Source: Cotesia glomerata
Taxonomy: Eukaryota; Arthropoda; Insecta; Hymenoptera; Braconidae
Assembly (NCBI RefSeq): GCF_020080835.1
Contig: NC_058158.1
Coordinates: 19,554,430-19,618,429, forward strand
Direction of reading: 5' to 3'
Length of the DNA stretch: 64,000 nucleotides
Shown here: piece by piece, positions 22,701 through 31,778 of the stretch
Numbering within the stretch: position 1 is the stretch's first letter
Layout of the letters: the number at the start of each line of letters is the position of its first letter
Notes under the pieces: model-generated
Told to the model about the DNA's origin: nothing
Seen by the model: only the letters and a program-made list of their open reading frames with translations
The model's database searches: none
Program-made: the position numbers and the translations under genes

Positions 22701-24702
22701 AAATAACCGCTTTGATAGAAGAAAAAAAGGTAAGGTTGTTTCAGGTTATTTAGGAGTCAAGAAAGATCAAGTTTTAGGTAGAGTTTATACCGTGCATCCC
22801 GGAAATACTGAATGTTATCACCTGCGTCTTCTCCTACATGAGATTCGAGGTCCTACATCATTTTCTGCTTTGAAAACTGTTGATGGAGTGATTCATCCAA
22901 CATTTCAAGCAGCATGTAGAGCACTTGGTCTTCTAGAAGATGACGCTAATTGGTATCGCACTCTGGATGAAGCTTGCATCTCTGATTCGCCCTACAAGAT
23001 CCGTGAGCTGTTTGCCATTATGTTAGTTTTTTGTCATGTTGACGACCCATCGAAATTATGGGAGAAATATCGAGATTATTTTTCAGAAGATATTAAGAGA
23101 GAGGTAGAACGAGACGGTGGAAATGTTGAGCTGTTACTTGACGTTATTTACAACAAATGTCTCATACTACTTGAAGATATTGTTATATCAATGTCTGGAA
23201 AAACACTTCTTCAGTTCGGCCTCCACTCTCCAACCCGAGATGAAAGGTTTATTGTCACTAATCGTCAATATTTGCGTGAATTGGCTTACGACACCGTCTA
23301 TTTAACTAAAGTTGTAGCTGAAAATGTTCCTAAATTAAATCTAGAACAGAGAAAAGTTTACAATGAAATTTTAAATTCGATTATATCTGATTCTGGGCAG
23401 TTGTATTTTCTTGATGCTCCACGTGGTACTGGAAAAACGTTTTTAATCAATTTACTGCTTGCGAAAATCAGGAGTGAAAAAAACATCGCTATAGCCGTTG
23501 CTTCTTCAGGAATTGCTGCGACTTTGATAGACGGAGGTAAAACAGCTCACTTTGCCTTTAAATTACCTCTCAATTTAGGTTATTCTGAGTCTCCACTTTG
23601 TAACATCTCTAAACAGAGTGATATGGCTCATGTGCTGCGAGAAACAAAAATTATTATCTGGGACGAATGCACTATGGCTCACAAAAATAGTATTGAAGCT
23701 CTAAACAGATTGCTCAAAGATATTAGAGGTTGCGACCGAATTATGGGAGGAGTAATTGTTCTCTTGGCCGGTGATTTTAGACAAACTTTGCCTGTTGTGC
23801 CACGAGGAACACGTGCAGATGAAGTTAAAGCCTGTATTAAGTCATCAATTTTATGGCCTTCGGTCAAAGTTTTATCTTTGACTATCAATATGCGTGTTCA
23901 TCTTCAGCCAAATTCGAAAGCAGAAGAGTTTTCAAAAATACTGATTGATATAGGTGATGGCCAAATTCCGGAAGAAGACGGAAGAATAAACGTGTCCTAT
24001 ATTAATTGTGAAACTGTCCCAGATTTAATCACCTTGACTGACAAAATATACCCGAATATTGACAAAGCTGGCGATAATTGTAGTTCATGGTTAAAGGAGA
24101 GAGCCATCCTCACACCAACCAATGAACAAGTCAATTGTATTAACAACTTTTTGCTGGAGAAACTGCCAACTGAGCAAGTAAGATATGAATCGGTGGACAA
24201 AGTACTGGAGGATGAAGAAGCTGTCCACTATCCTGTTGAATTCTTACACACACTCGATCCACCAGGGATACCACCTCATGTTCTTCAACTCAAGATTGGC
24301 ACTCCAATAATGTTGCTCCGCAATTTAAATCCGCCAAAATTATGTAGTGGTACCAGGCTTCAAGTCAAGGTCTTACACAAAAATGTCATTGAAGCCATGA
24401 TTTTCACCGGAAAATATGAAGGAGAAACTGTATTCATTCCAAGGATCCCTCTGATTCCATCAGATTACCACTTCGAATTTAAACGTCTGCAATTTCCTGT
24501 CAAAGTTTGTTATGCCATGACGATTAACAAGGCACAAGGGCAGAGTTTAAAGATGACTGGTATTGATTTAAGAAATGACTGTTTCTCTCATGGCCAACTA
24601 TACGTGGCATGCTCAAGAGTAAGTTCACCTGACAGCTTGGTCATTCTTCAACCAATAGGAAAAACGAAGAATGTTGTATATAAAGAAGTTTTAAGTATTT
24701 AA
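19780..24702 (+). CDS. Helitron replicase: OTU-HUH Rep-PIF1 helicase
   Basis: Uninterrupted 1640 codons. Residues 1-140 form an OTU cysteine protease: GDGACLF with Asp15 and Cys18, and GHFDVLLP with His129. Residues 186-255 hold four repeats of the type KYxxNHPEVxxKA, basic and probably helical. A Cys-rich cluster (CQWC at 292, then CC at 309) follows. The rolling-circle Rep domain shows the HUH metal site PHVHILLW (His727, His729) and the catalytic pair Tyr862/Tyr866 in KYICNYLNKG. The C-terminal third is a PIF1-family helicase. It has Walker A RGTGKT (Lys1219), Walker B IIIWDE (Asp1295-Glu1296), LLAGDFRQTLP, and TINKAQGQS near 1581. Rep would nick and join single-stranded transposon ends and the helicase would unwind them. 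The Walker A prefix APRGTGKT is slightly unusual (PGGTGKT is commoner). The start is the first ATG before the OTU motif. Confidence 0.97.
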   Translation: MESSISFEIIEIPGDGACLFSSLSLLLYNTVSFSDQIRSEIVLYVFKNWQRFQCFTNQLNGEPYSNKHSYFDDMSRPNTYGTLCEIKAAAELFTYEFQVYQHGHLIVAFGEATNGIKRLRFTGNFNKGHFDVLLPLTEPINNGVSQSESIDNVQASFTQPSLSSRRGQKRRKRFSGTIRSKQLRKAASKYAVNHKEVQRKAVKKYKKNHPEIQKKAVQTYVNNHPEVINKAQKDYQTRNPHVNKAATAKYHEKTTRTKLLPWTSKCLSGFKYNCQIDYSNDKIVNLGPRSPCQWCNALKWKDETQGMCCSSGKVQLSKLGLHPEPLHSLLTHQDPLSEHFLKNTRKYNGCFQMTSFGAKEVREGNFMPTFKVQGQVYHRIGSLMSEPNQKPSFLQIYFVSDECHERDIRCGIYPGVYPELVHQLQKLLYQHNKYLKDFKAAIDSIPKDQKDFKVIINADRKPAGEHKGRFNAPQAKEVAVLIVGQDFEKSDIVLHSRDNKLMRISETHRSYDALQYPLMFCYGEDGYHINISKRDETTKLPLDKTVSASEFYSFRIMERENEVCYLLRFRNLLNQFLVDMYAKIETERLNYIRNNQKKLRSEEYVHLKDALSKNDEQLSTMGKMVVLPSSFTGGPRYMHERTQDAMTYVRHYGRPDLFITFTCNPKWPEITQLLSEGQQSYDRHDIVARVFNVKVKHMIKLLTVGRIFGDTRCHMYTIEWQKRGLPHVHILLWLEEKMRPESIDQIICAELPDPDINPDLYQIIKTTMVHGPCGSFNLKSPCMVDGKCTKNFPKKFLKETQTGDDGYPKYRRRSPADRGKTFKLNGVEIDNRWIVPYNPVLSHTFGTHVNVESCNSVKAIKYICNYLNKGSDQASFTVQDFDEVTKYQAGRYISSSEAVWRIFRFPIHDRFLSVMHLAVHLENGQRIYFTKQDVIDKVINPKKTTLMAFFELCQVDDFAKTLLYVEVPAYYVWKNNRFDRRKKGKVVSGYLGVKKDQVLGRVYTVHPGNTECYHLRLLLHEIRGPTSFSALKTVDGVIHPTFQAACRALGLLEDDANWYRTLDEACISDSPYKIRELFAIMLVFCHVDDPSKLWEKYRDYFSEDIKREVERDGGNVELLLDVIYNKCLILLEDIVISMSGKTLLQFGLHSPTRDERFIVTNRQYLRELAYDTVYLTKVVAENVPKLNLEQRKVYNEILNSIISDSGQLYFLDAPRGTGKTFLINLLLAKIRSEKNIAIAVASSGIAATLIDGGKTAHFAFKLPLNLGYSESPLCNISKQSDMAHVLRETKIIIWDECTMAHKNSIEALNRLLKDIRGCDRIMGGVIVLLAGDFRQTLPVVPRGTRADEVKACIKSSILWPSVKVLSLTINMRVHLQPNSKAEEFSKILIDIGDGQIPEEDGRINVSYINCETVPDLITLTDKIYPNIDKAGDNCSSWLKERAILTPTNEQVNCINNFLLEKLPTEQVRYESVDKVLEDEEAVHYPVEFLHTLDPPGIPPHVLQLKIGTPIMLLRNLNPPKLCSGTRLQVKVLHKNVIEAMIFTGKYEGETVFIPRIPLIPSDYHFEFKRLQFPVKVCYAMTINKAQGQSLKMTGIDLRNDCFSHGQLYVACSRVSSPDSLVILQPIGKTKNVVYKEVLSI

Positions 24703-25589
24703 TTTTCTATTTTTGACTATATTAATAATTTCTTTAAATTAGATCGATAGAATCAGAAAATAAACAGTAATCCAATCAATAAATATTAAAATTTAAAAAA
24801 ATTTTTGGATCTACCGCTAGAATGGTTTTTAATTCAATTATTTTAAATATTTTATCTATATAATAATTTCTTTTTACTGTTACAAAAGAAATGTTTATCA
24901 AGCTTTCAACTTTGTTTAGTGTTAATTGATTGGATACATTTATAGATTGAAAACGAATAGATATAATAAATAATATATTTTAATAGTTTTCAGGTTTATT
25001 GTAAAGCTAAAACTATGAACAATGTGTTTTTTAAATTTTATTTTACGTTTCTAATATACAAAATTAGTGATCAAAAAAATTTTAAAACTATGAAAATAAT
25101 AACAGTATAAAAATAAGAACAATGATAAAATAGAAAATGATAGCAATATGGTAAAAAGTTCATAGTTTCAAATTTATAACCAATGTTCATTTAGAATTAG
25201 TTAATAAAAAAGATATAAGTTAAATTACTGTCTTTTTATTTAGCACGACAGAGTATTGATGCCTAGGTTTAAGTTGTTTATATCCAATCTATATTTATAT
25301 AGATTTGATATGTGTAACAAATTCTAAACTTGATGGCATTGACACTCACGTCGATCCATGGTGTAGGCCTACTAGGGATCCCGCCATGTAAAATAATGGG
25401 AAAGCATCGTACGACACAGTACCTCCATGGTGATGTGGAAAGCTGTGTTATTTATTATTTTAACTCATATAAATCGATAAGACCCTAAGTAGTTAAGGGT
25501 GTCTTAATTTCGTAAAATCCGTTCATGATAAATAATTAGGCAGCTAGATAACATAATTTAATATTTCTTTCACTTGGTATGTATTTTAT
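24703..25589. other. Helitron 3' untranslated region
   Basis: AT-rich, with no ORF above background on either strand. AATAAA at 24759 could serve polyadenylation of the replicase mRNA. A GC-richer patch lies at 25345-25430. Confidence 0.5.
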
Positions 25590-25618
25590 GCCACGCGAAG
25601 CGGGCGGGTAACGGCTAG
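25590..25618 (+). other. Helitron 3' terminus with mini-hairpin and CTAG
   Basis: GCCACGCGAAGCGGGCGGG contains a CGCGAAGCG hairpin. Eight bases later the element ends in CTAG and the next base is T. This is the termination signal expected for rolling-circle transposons. The counterpart at 3773-3800 is its near-match on the other strand. Confidence 0.8.
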
Positions 25619-25689
25619 TTGTTATTATAAATGAGTTAATTATTGATTGATTACTGGTTTTTAGTGACTTAACAATTTAACAAAATCCC

Positions 25690-26879
25690 TTGGTCGAAAA
25701 GCCCTGCTGAGTAATAATCAGGAAGCTGATCTTGTACAAACAATAACCAGATTCGCTGAAATAGGACTGCCTGTGACACCTCGAATACTTCGTCGCTTAG
25801 ATTTTTAATTTTGTGAGCAGAACAACATTAAAACTAATTTTGATAAGAATTTTTAGCTTGCTGGTAAAGACTGGCTTAAGGCGTTCATGAAAATAAACCC
25901 AGAAATTTCAAAAAGAAAAGCTTAATTAATGAACCCAGCTAGAGCACAAAAATTAAATAAATTTATTGTTGATGATCACTTTTCAAGGATAAAAATAATT
26001 TATGAGAAACTGAATGTAAAACATCATCCAGAAAAAATTTATAACATGGATGAAAAAGGTTGTCGTTTAACAATTCATCATCAACAAAGTGTTTTAGCCA
26101 AGAAAGGGGCCACAAGAGTACATTTACAGTCTGCGGAGCATGCAGAAAATGTAACTATCGCGGGATGTGTAAATGCACTTGGTAATGCTATACCTCCAAT
26201 GATCATCTTTAAAGGCAAACGTCTAAAGCCGGAACTGTATGACAATTTACCGCCAGGTTCTTTAATCCAAAAATCAGCAAAAGGATATATGACTAATGAA
26301 CTTTTCAAAGAGTTTTTGAAACATCTTGCGAAGTTCAAGACTTCAGGAGAGTGTCTTTTAATATTCGATGGAGCAGCTTGTCATTTAGATTTGTCGATTG
26401 TCGATCTAGCTGATTCACTTGGTATATATTTATACTGCTTACCATCGAACACCACTCATGAACTTCAACCTCTTGATAAAGATGTTTATCGTTCATTTGA
26501 ACATCACTGGGATGCTGAAGTTTTATTATTCTTGGAACAGAACCCAGATAAAAAACTCACTAAATCACGGTTCAATATCATTTTATCAAAAGTTTGGTCC
26601 AAATGCATGACTCAGAGTAATATAACAAGCGGCTTTCAAGCAACTGGTTTGTATCCTTTTAATCCCAATGCTATTCCAGAAATCGCATTCGGTCCATCTA
26701 CTGTGACAGAGGTACCAGCAAGTCTTACACTTGATACTGTGGATGAAGCCAATTTACAATCCTATAATTAATCTATTATATTCTATTATCCTAATATTAC
26801 ATTAATTTATATGTACTCATTATGTAATGTACTTAATTCTGATGGTCCTTAGGGAGCACTTGCTCTAGGATCAAAATTT

Positions 26880-26910
<31 letters not shown>

Positions 26911-27540
26911 CTTCAACGCTTCTGGCACTCGACAATGTCAACAAAGAAAATTTACAACCTTCTAATTCTCTAAGGCTCCTTGCGATTGATAGTGCTCATG
27001 AAGAAAATTTGCAACTTCTTGGCTCTCCCAAGTCAACAAACCAGAAACCCAGTAAATCATCAAATGACCAAGTTTCCTTGGTATCAAAATAAAAAAAATA
27101 ATTGATGAGCTCTCAATTGAACCTACTAGAAGTACTGCTGCAGTCCTAAGTAACTCCAGTTTAAACAATGGTGAAGTTAGTTATGCATCAGAACCTCAGC
27201 TCAAAGAAACTTCATTCTATGAGCTCATGCCTTCGCCTCTTAAACGTTTGGAAAAAACTCAAAAAAAAAGAAGAAAAGCTATTAATTATCGAGAGACTCC
27301 AGTTACGAAAGAGCTGTTCGACAAAGTCGTTGAGAAAAAGAAAAAAATTTCAGACCCGAAGAAGAAAAAAACAAAAACTGTAAATAAATTTAATTTCAGA
27401 GAGCAAAAGAGCTGGTATTGTCATTGATGTGAAGAAGATGAGATAGCTGATATGAGGCAATGCATTGAATGCAGCAAGTGGTATCATGAGGCGTGCGTCG
27501 GTTTAACAGTAGATGATATCGATAGTTTTAAATGCTGTTG
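25690..27540 (+). pseudogene. pogo/Tigger transposase with C-terminal PHD finger, broken
   Basis: A single frame from about 25692 contains a Tc5/CENP-B-type helix-turn-helix region (GLPVTPRILRRL, then AGKDWLKAFMKINPE). It is interrupted by TAA 25806, TAG 25854 and TAA 25923. The DDE_1 catalytic domain is clean from 25929: NMDEKG (Asp41 of that segment), LLIFDGAACHL (Asp147) and LQPLDKDVY (Asp183). A 135-bp retroposon (26770-26904) with a 6-bp duplication splits the C-terminal part. Beyond it ENLQ-containing repeats resume in frame, one frameshift occurs in an A-run near 27090, a lysine-rich stretch follows, then a TGA at 27425. Last comes a PHD-like Cys4-His-Cys3 pattern (WYCH, CEEDE, CIECSKWYHEAC, CC) to 27540. 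The transposase would cut and paste the element. PHD fingers are known at the C-terminus of some invertebrate pogo-like transposases. Non-functional. Confidence 0.88.
26770..26904 (+). mobile_element. LINE/SINE 3' fragment with (AAAT)n tail
   Basis: Inserted exactly inside the transposase frame. ATAATT is duplicated at 26764-26769 and 26905-26910, and the insert ends in AATAAATAAATAAATAA repeats. Removing insert plus one duplication (141 bp) leaves the frame open. The body (GATGGTCCTTAGGGAGCACT near 26840) is a short 3' end of a non-LTR retroelement not otherwise seen here. Confidence 0.85.
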
Positions 27541-28189
27541 ACCAAATAAATCTAGTTTTCTGACTCTTAATACATATTTTTGCTTAATTTAATTGCTTAG
27601 TGATCTCTAATACCAATTCAATTGAGTATAGTTTAATTATTCCAATGTGTTTAACGCATAGGCCTTATTACCCTACTATAGTAGAATAAGGCCTATTTGT
27701 ACAGTTTTTTTCAGTTAAATTTTATGTTTGTTTATGGTAAAAATTACCATTAATTCATTATATTTTATTGGAAATACATTTAAATAAAGATTAATTATAC
27801 ATTTCGATAATTAAATGCAATATTTTCGATTTTATTCAAAATCTCCCTTAGCTAGGCCTTATTACCCGCCGGTACCTTATATTCATTCAATTAAAACAAT
27901 TTTTAATTTTTACCGAATCAAGTTGTCCAATATTTTGTACTCGCAAAATCTCGTTATTCCAAACAATTACTTGAATCCAATCACCAGTGTCATTTTCAAC
28001 AAAAAATTTAAATATTGTTTTATCCCGATTTTCTCTTGTGATCTTAGGATCTGTCATAGTGTCAACTAAAGCAATTATTTCACTGAAATAAAAATATGTT
28101 GTAAGTTTAAAACAATTGATAAAAAATGGCTTATATAAAAAATATGCTTGCTATACGTGGTAATTTTAACCCAATTTTATTTGGTAGAT
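27541..28189. other. pogo 3' sequence and flank, no gene
   Basis: Up to 27877 this is the 3' untranslated end and TIR of the pogo-like element, with AGGCCTTATTACCC motifs at 27660 and 27853. From 27880 to 28189 it is AT-rich with no recognised content. Confidence 0.6.
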
Positions 28190-28985
28190 GATTATTTCAA
28201 CAATGGATAGTTGATAACTACGTAAAAGTTGAGAAAGATCCAATAGAATACTGTAAAAACACATCAAAAAAAATTAAGATCAGAAACGTATCAAGGATTA
28301 ATTGTTCATTTACGTATTACTGAAAATGTTTCTAATAGCAGAATTGGGAAAGTTATTGTATTACCATCTACTTTTATTGATTCGCCTCGAAATACAGCTC
28401 AAAATTATCAAGATGCTATGGCAATTGTTTGTAAATCAGGAGTACCAGATTTATTTATAACTATGACTTGTGTAATTCAAACTGGAGTGAAATTATAGAA
28501 AATTTATTTTCAAGACAGCCACCCTCTAATCAGCCTGATCTCAAAGCATGCGTATTTGATATAAAAAAAAAGATGCTTTAATTGACATTATTGTTAAACA
28601 AAATTTTTTGGTGAAGTTGAAGCTTATGTGTTTATCATAGAATATCAAAAACCTGATTTGCCACATATTCATTTACTCCTTACGTTAAAAAATAATTATA
28701 AAATTACAACTGGGAAAGAAGTAGATCATTTTATTTCAGCTGAAATTCCTGATCCAAAAAAAGATCAATTACTACATGATATTGTCATGAGAAATATGAT
28801 TTACGGGCCGTGCGGTGACTGGTGTTTAGTCAATGGACAGTGTTCTAAAAATTTTTCTAAACCTTTCAGGGAAGAAACTATTTTAGACATCAATTGTTAT
28901 CTGTATTATTATCAGCGAAATAATAAATTATCTTATGAACGCCCTGGTGGATAAATGGTCGATAATCGTCATGTGGTACCTTCTT
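28190..28985 (+). pseudogene. Second Helitron Rep relic
   Basis: Frame-shifting translation recovers the middle of a Helitron Rep domain. In order: GKVIVLPSTFIDSPRN, QDAMAIV, GVPDLFITMTC, then in an open stretch (28628-28954) IIEYQKPDLPHIHLLL with the HUH His pair, AEIPDPKKDQLL, IYGPCGDWCLVNGQCSKNF, and finally VDNRHVVP. Each block has a clear counterpart in the 19780-24702 protein (GKMVVLPSSFTGGPRY, TIEWQKRGLPHVH, AELPDP, VHGPCGSF, IDNRWIVP) but with many substitutions, stops and frameshifts. It is therefore a different, older Helitron lineage. OTU, two-Tyr and helicase regions are absent. Confidence 0.85.
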
Positions 28986-29082
28986 AATAATAGGAACTGT
29001 ATTAAGTAAGTCAATTTATAAAAATCGATTATGTATACGATTTTAATTACTTGAAGATATTTTAAACTTTGCTCTACAAGTT

Positions 29083-29163
29083 AGTCTCGTAGGTAAACGG
29101 GTAGCGTGTGTCTTTCAAGCGTCAGTTCCCCGGTTCGATCCCCGCGCAAGCCGAATTTTTTTT
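29083..29163 (+). other. tRNA-like sequence followed by a T-run
   Basis: A-box-like GTAGGTAAACGGGTAGCG and B-box GGTTCGATCCCC are spaced as in a tRNA, and TTTTTTTT follows at 29156. The T-arm stem does not pair well, so this is a tRNA-derived remnant and not a normal tRNA gene. Confidence 0.5.
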
Positions 29164-29674
29164 ATTTTTATAGAAATAATTATATATAATTTTATATGAT
29201 TATGTCTAAATCTATATATTTTCAAAGGGCCGTTTTTTATATATAATTATGTATAAGTATATGAAATTATATATAATCTTCTTTACCCGAGCTCCTACAG
29301 CATGTTTTATTTATACATACATAACCTGTTGCTTAACTGACCTGATGAGACATTTTTAATTTTTGGTATCTGATTTCAGATTCACTGCTAATAAAACAAG
29401 CCATCTATATTTTCGGAACAATAATACAGTAAGATTTCTGTGGTTGGTGGCCAAAAAATGCTATTTAGCGTTAATTTTAAAATCAGCATTATATTTTTCG
29501 TATTATATTATATTGTTTTTCGTATTAGATTATATTATGTATGAGATATTATGCATTAATTTATTTTTAAATTAGAAATTCTTGAGCGCTCCGCACGCTT
29601 CTGTCAGAGTGTTTATCATCGACAATTTGATTATTAAATACTATCTTAATAAATTAAATATTCTTAAAAATAAT
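29164..29674. other. AT-rich, no gene
   Basis: Contains ATATATAATTATATATAA-type simple sequence. A 70-codon frame at 29363-29575 is hydrophobic by composition only. Nothing else recognised. Confidence 0.4.
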
Positions 29675-30279
29675 TTATTACTTATTGTAATAAAATGAAA
29701 AAATTTTTCTGTTTTTGATTTCAAAATTATATACTTTAATAAATATAATATAAATAAAGAGGGCATTTCATACCAAATCGGCCACTTTTTTAGGTCGACC
29801 TCATCAATTTTTTTGAAAATTTTATATGTTTTCAATACCGTCAAAGAACACCTTCATGGATTTTTTCAAATTTTTTTGACCATCCGTTTCTGAGATATTG
29901 ATTTTTTCCAAAATTCAAATTTTTTTTTTAAAGAGCTATAACTTCGCGAAAAATACAGCTATCGGGGTCCCGTTTTTTTCAAAATTTTTGTTTTCCAATG
30001 CTCTTTCAAGAAAAAAATACCTCTTTGATCTTCTTTGATTTATTTCTATTTTTTTTTAAGTTTTAAGCAAAAAAAACATTTTTTCGAAATTTACGCAGTT
30101 ATTATCGCGATACAAAGCGTTAATGCTAGAGTTCGGAGAAGGCAAGGTTAGTTTAGCCGATTTTGAATTTTCACTAACAATTGTTTATTTGTGGTAGTAT
30201 GTACTACTATTATAATAAACTAATTATATTTATTACTTTATTATAATTTATATTTTTATAAATATACATTTTTATAAAT

Positions 30280-30650
30280 ATAAAGAATTCTGTGAAGCCG
30301 GAAAGAATAGGAGTTACGGTAATTATTGCGTGAAGCGTTCCACATTCACGTAACAGGATATTGGTAGGAAAGGATTGAGAAAGGAATGTGGAGAGGATCA
30401 TCTTAATGTGAGTTTATAGAATATGCGAGAAAAAATTATAAGATAGCTCGGACTGGTATTCGAACCCAGAACCTTCCGAAGAATGTCGGCTACTCTACGA
30501 TTTGAGCTATCCGGTCTATACTAAATTTCTTTGCGCTTATTCAATATACATTACAGACGGCCACACCGTCCATCTTACGGCAAGCTTTTTTCAAATATAA
30601 ATAATGCTGTGAAGCGGGAAAGAATAGGAGTTACGGTAATTATTTCGGTA
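30280..30650. repeat. ~50-bp direct repeats flanking a 310-bp insert
   Basis: GGAAAGAATAGGAGTTACGG and its surrounding ~50 bp occur at about 30275-30327 and 30593-30646. Between them lies a tRNA-like sequence and the CCGTCCATCTTACGG motif. The pair looks like a very long target duplication or a segmental duplication. Confidence 0.7.
30442..30516 (-). other. tRNA-like sequence
   Basis: On the minus strand: D-stem GCTC/GAGT, an anticodon-like CCGA/TCGG hairpin, and a T-arm CTGGGTTCGAATACCAG that folds. The acceptor stem pairs only partly (about five of seven). Probably tRNA-derived and inside a fold-back element. Confidence 0.5.
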
Positions 30651-31703
30651 TGCCCCCTTCAATTTTTTTGAAAGAAATTCTCAAGAAAACTTGGACAAAT
30701 ATAGAAAGTTAGACCAATTTGATCGTGGACAGACGTTTCGTTCTATTTTTTTTCTTAATTCAAAAAAATTTTTTTTTTGAAATTACATGTATTTACACTC
30801 TCATGCATGTGCTCGGATAGTTTTTTTTTTGTACCAGAGAAACACTTTAATTAATATTTTCATTAATTTAGCATTTATTTATTAATTTAATGAATTGGAG
30901 TTTATTCTTAACATCAAAATAATTAACCTCTTTTAAATTCATTATGAACGTACTAAGCGCCATCTTTTAACCACGAGATTGACTAGTTTTCACGTGACAA
31001 ATACGAAAAATTCGTTTGTCTTTGTATGGTTGTATCGTAGTGAATTTTAATAAAAATTCAATTTAAAGAAAAAATGCGTAAACTAGGCTACTGATATGAA
31101 ATATGGTCCCAGTTCATCGCATTCTTAAACTAATAAAAAAGGTCCGGTCTTGAAATATCAATTTGTTCACGATTAATCGTTGGTACACCCAAAATGGGGT
31201 GACATCAGGACGTCCACGTAAAATTTTTCTCAGAACGTTTTTTTTTTTAAATTGCTGCATGAAATAATTTTATAAAGTAAAAGATTATTTAATTCAAGTG
31301 TTTTCTCGGTATATATCTACTTACATTATTGTATAAGTGTAATATGGTTGTGATAGAGGCATTTAAAGATCACAAAATTGCTTGCCCTTGACGACTCAAG
31401 TATTCGCTCCGTGGGCAACTTATGCACTTACCTTTTCTATGCATGTGTTTAGTGTCCGTGAGTATCCGTGTTTCGTCATACAGTTCCGTCTTTTTAGGTA
31501 GAGGTCGCGTCTTATAGAAAATTGCATGTAAATTATTCGGTTACACGTCACGGAATCCGAGGTCATTACATCCGCGACACTATATCCGCGTCACAATGTC
31601 TGCGACAAATTTAGAGAACTGGGTAAATAAGGATAAACGGAAGGGGGGACCTATTTTGCTTAGTAGAAATTTTTTTTTGGTAACTGAAAAAATAATAATT
31701 CAG

Positions 31704-31778
31704 ACAGCCCGGACCGAAACTCGAACCCGGATCGTTCGGTTACGCGCCAAAGGCTCTACCAGTTAAGCTATCCGAGAC
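31704..31778 (-). other. tRNA-like sequence
   Basis: On the minus strand: GGATAGCTTAACTGGTAGAGC (shown only for its D-arm, GCTT/GAGC), anticodon stem TTTGG/CCGAA with a seven-base loop CGCGTAA, and a B-box GGTTCGAG. Position 33 is not T, so not a functional tRNA. CCGTCCATCTTACGG follows at about 31828, as in the partner at 30442. Confidence 0.5.

Larger units (their letters stand above)
17051..25618 (+). mobile_element. Autonomous Helitron carrying a RAD52-like gene
   Basis: The 5' end is TCTATATATATATAAGAG at 17051. The 3' end is a GC-rich segment with a tight GCGAAGC mini-hairpin, then CTAG at 25615-25618 followed by T. Homologous 5' ends occur at 6715 (minus) and 56816 (minus), and a homologous 3' end at 3773 (minus). 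Contents in order: five ~140-bp subterminal repeats, a three-exon RAD52-like gene on the minus strand, a ~1-kb AT-rich spacer, the 1640-codon Rep/helicase gene on the plus strand, and about 0.9 kb of AT-rich 3' sequence. The base before the 5' TC is T, not the usual A, so the exact start could be off by one or the target could be TT. The uninterrupted Rep frame suggests recent activity. Confidence 0.9.
16581..27877 (+). mobile_element. pogo/Tigger-like DNA transposon, split by a Helitron
   Basis: Terminal inverted repeats AGGTACCTGCGGGTAATA (16581) and, reversed, AGGTACCGGCGGGTAATA (27877) are flanked by TA on each side (16579-16580, 27878-27879). The subterminal motif AGGCCTTATTACCC recurs inside both ends (16905, 27660, 27853 and its complement at 27685). 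Between the TIRs lie a pogo-type transposase pseudogene and, nested at 17051-25618, a Helitron. Without the Helitron the transposon would be about 2.7 kb. Confidence 0.85.

Noticed and set aside
29083..29163. Functional tRNA gene
   Set aside because: B-box is present but the T-arm and acceptor stems do not pair; kept only as tRNA-like.
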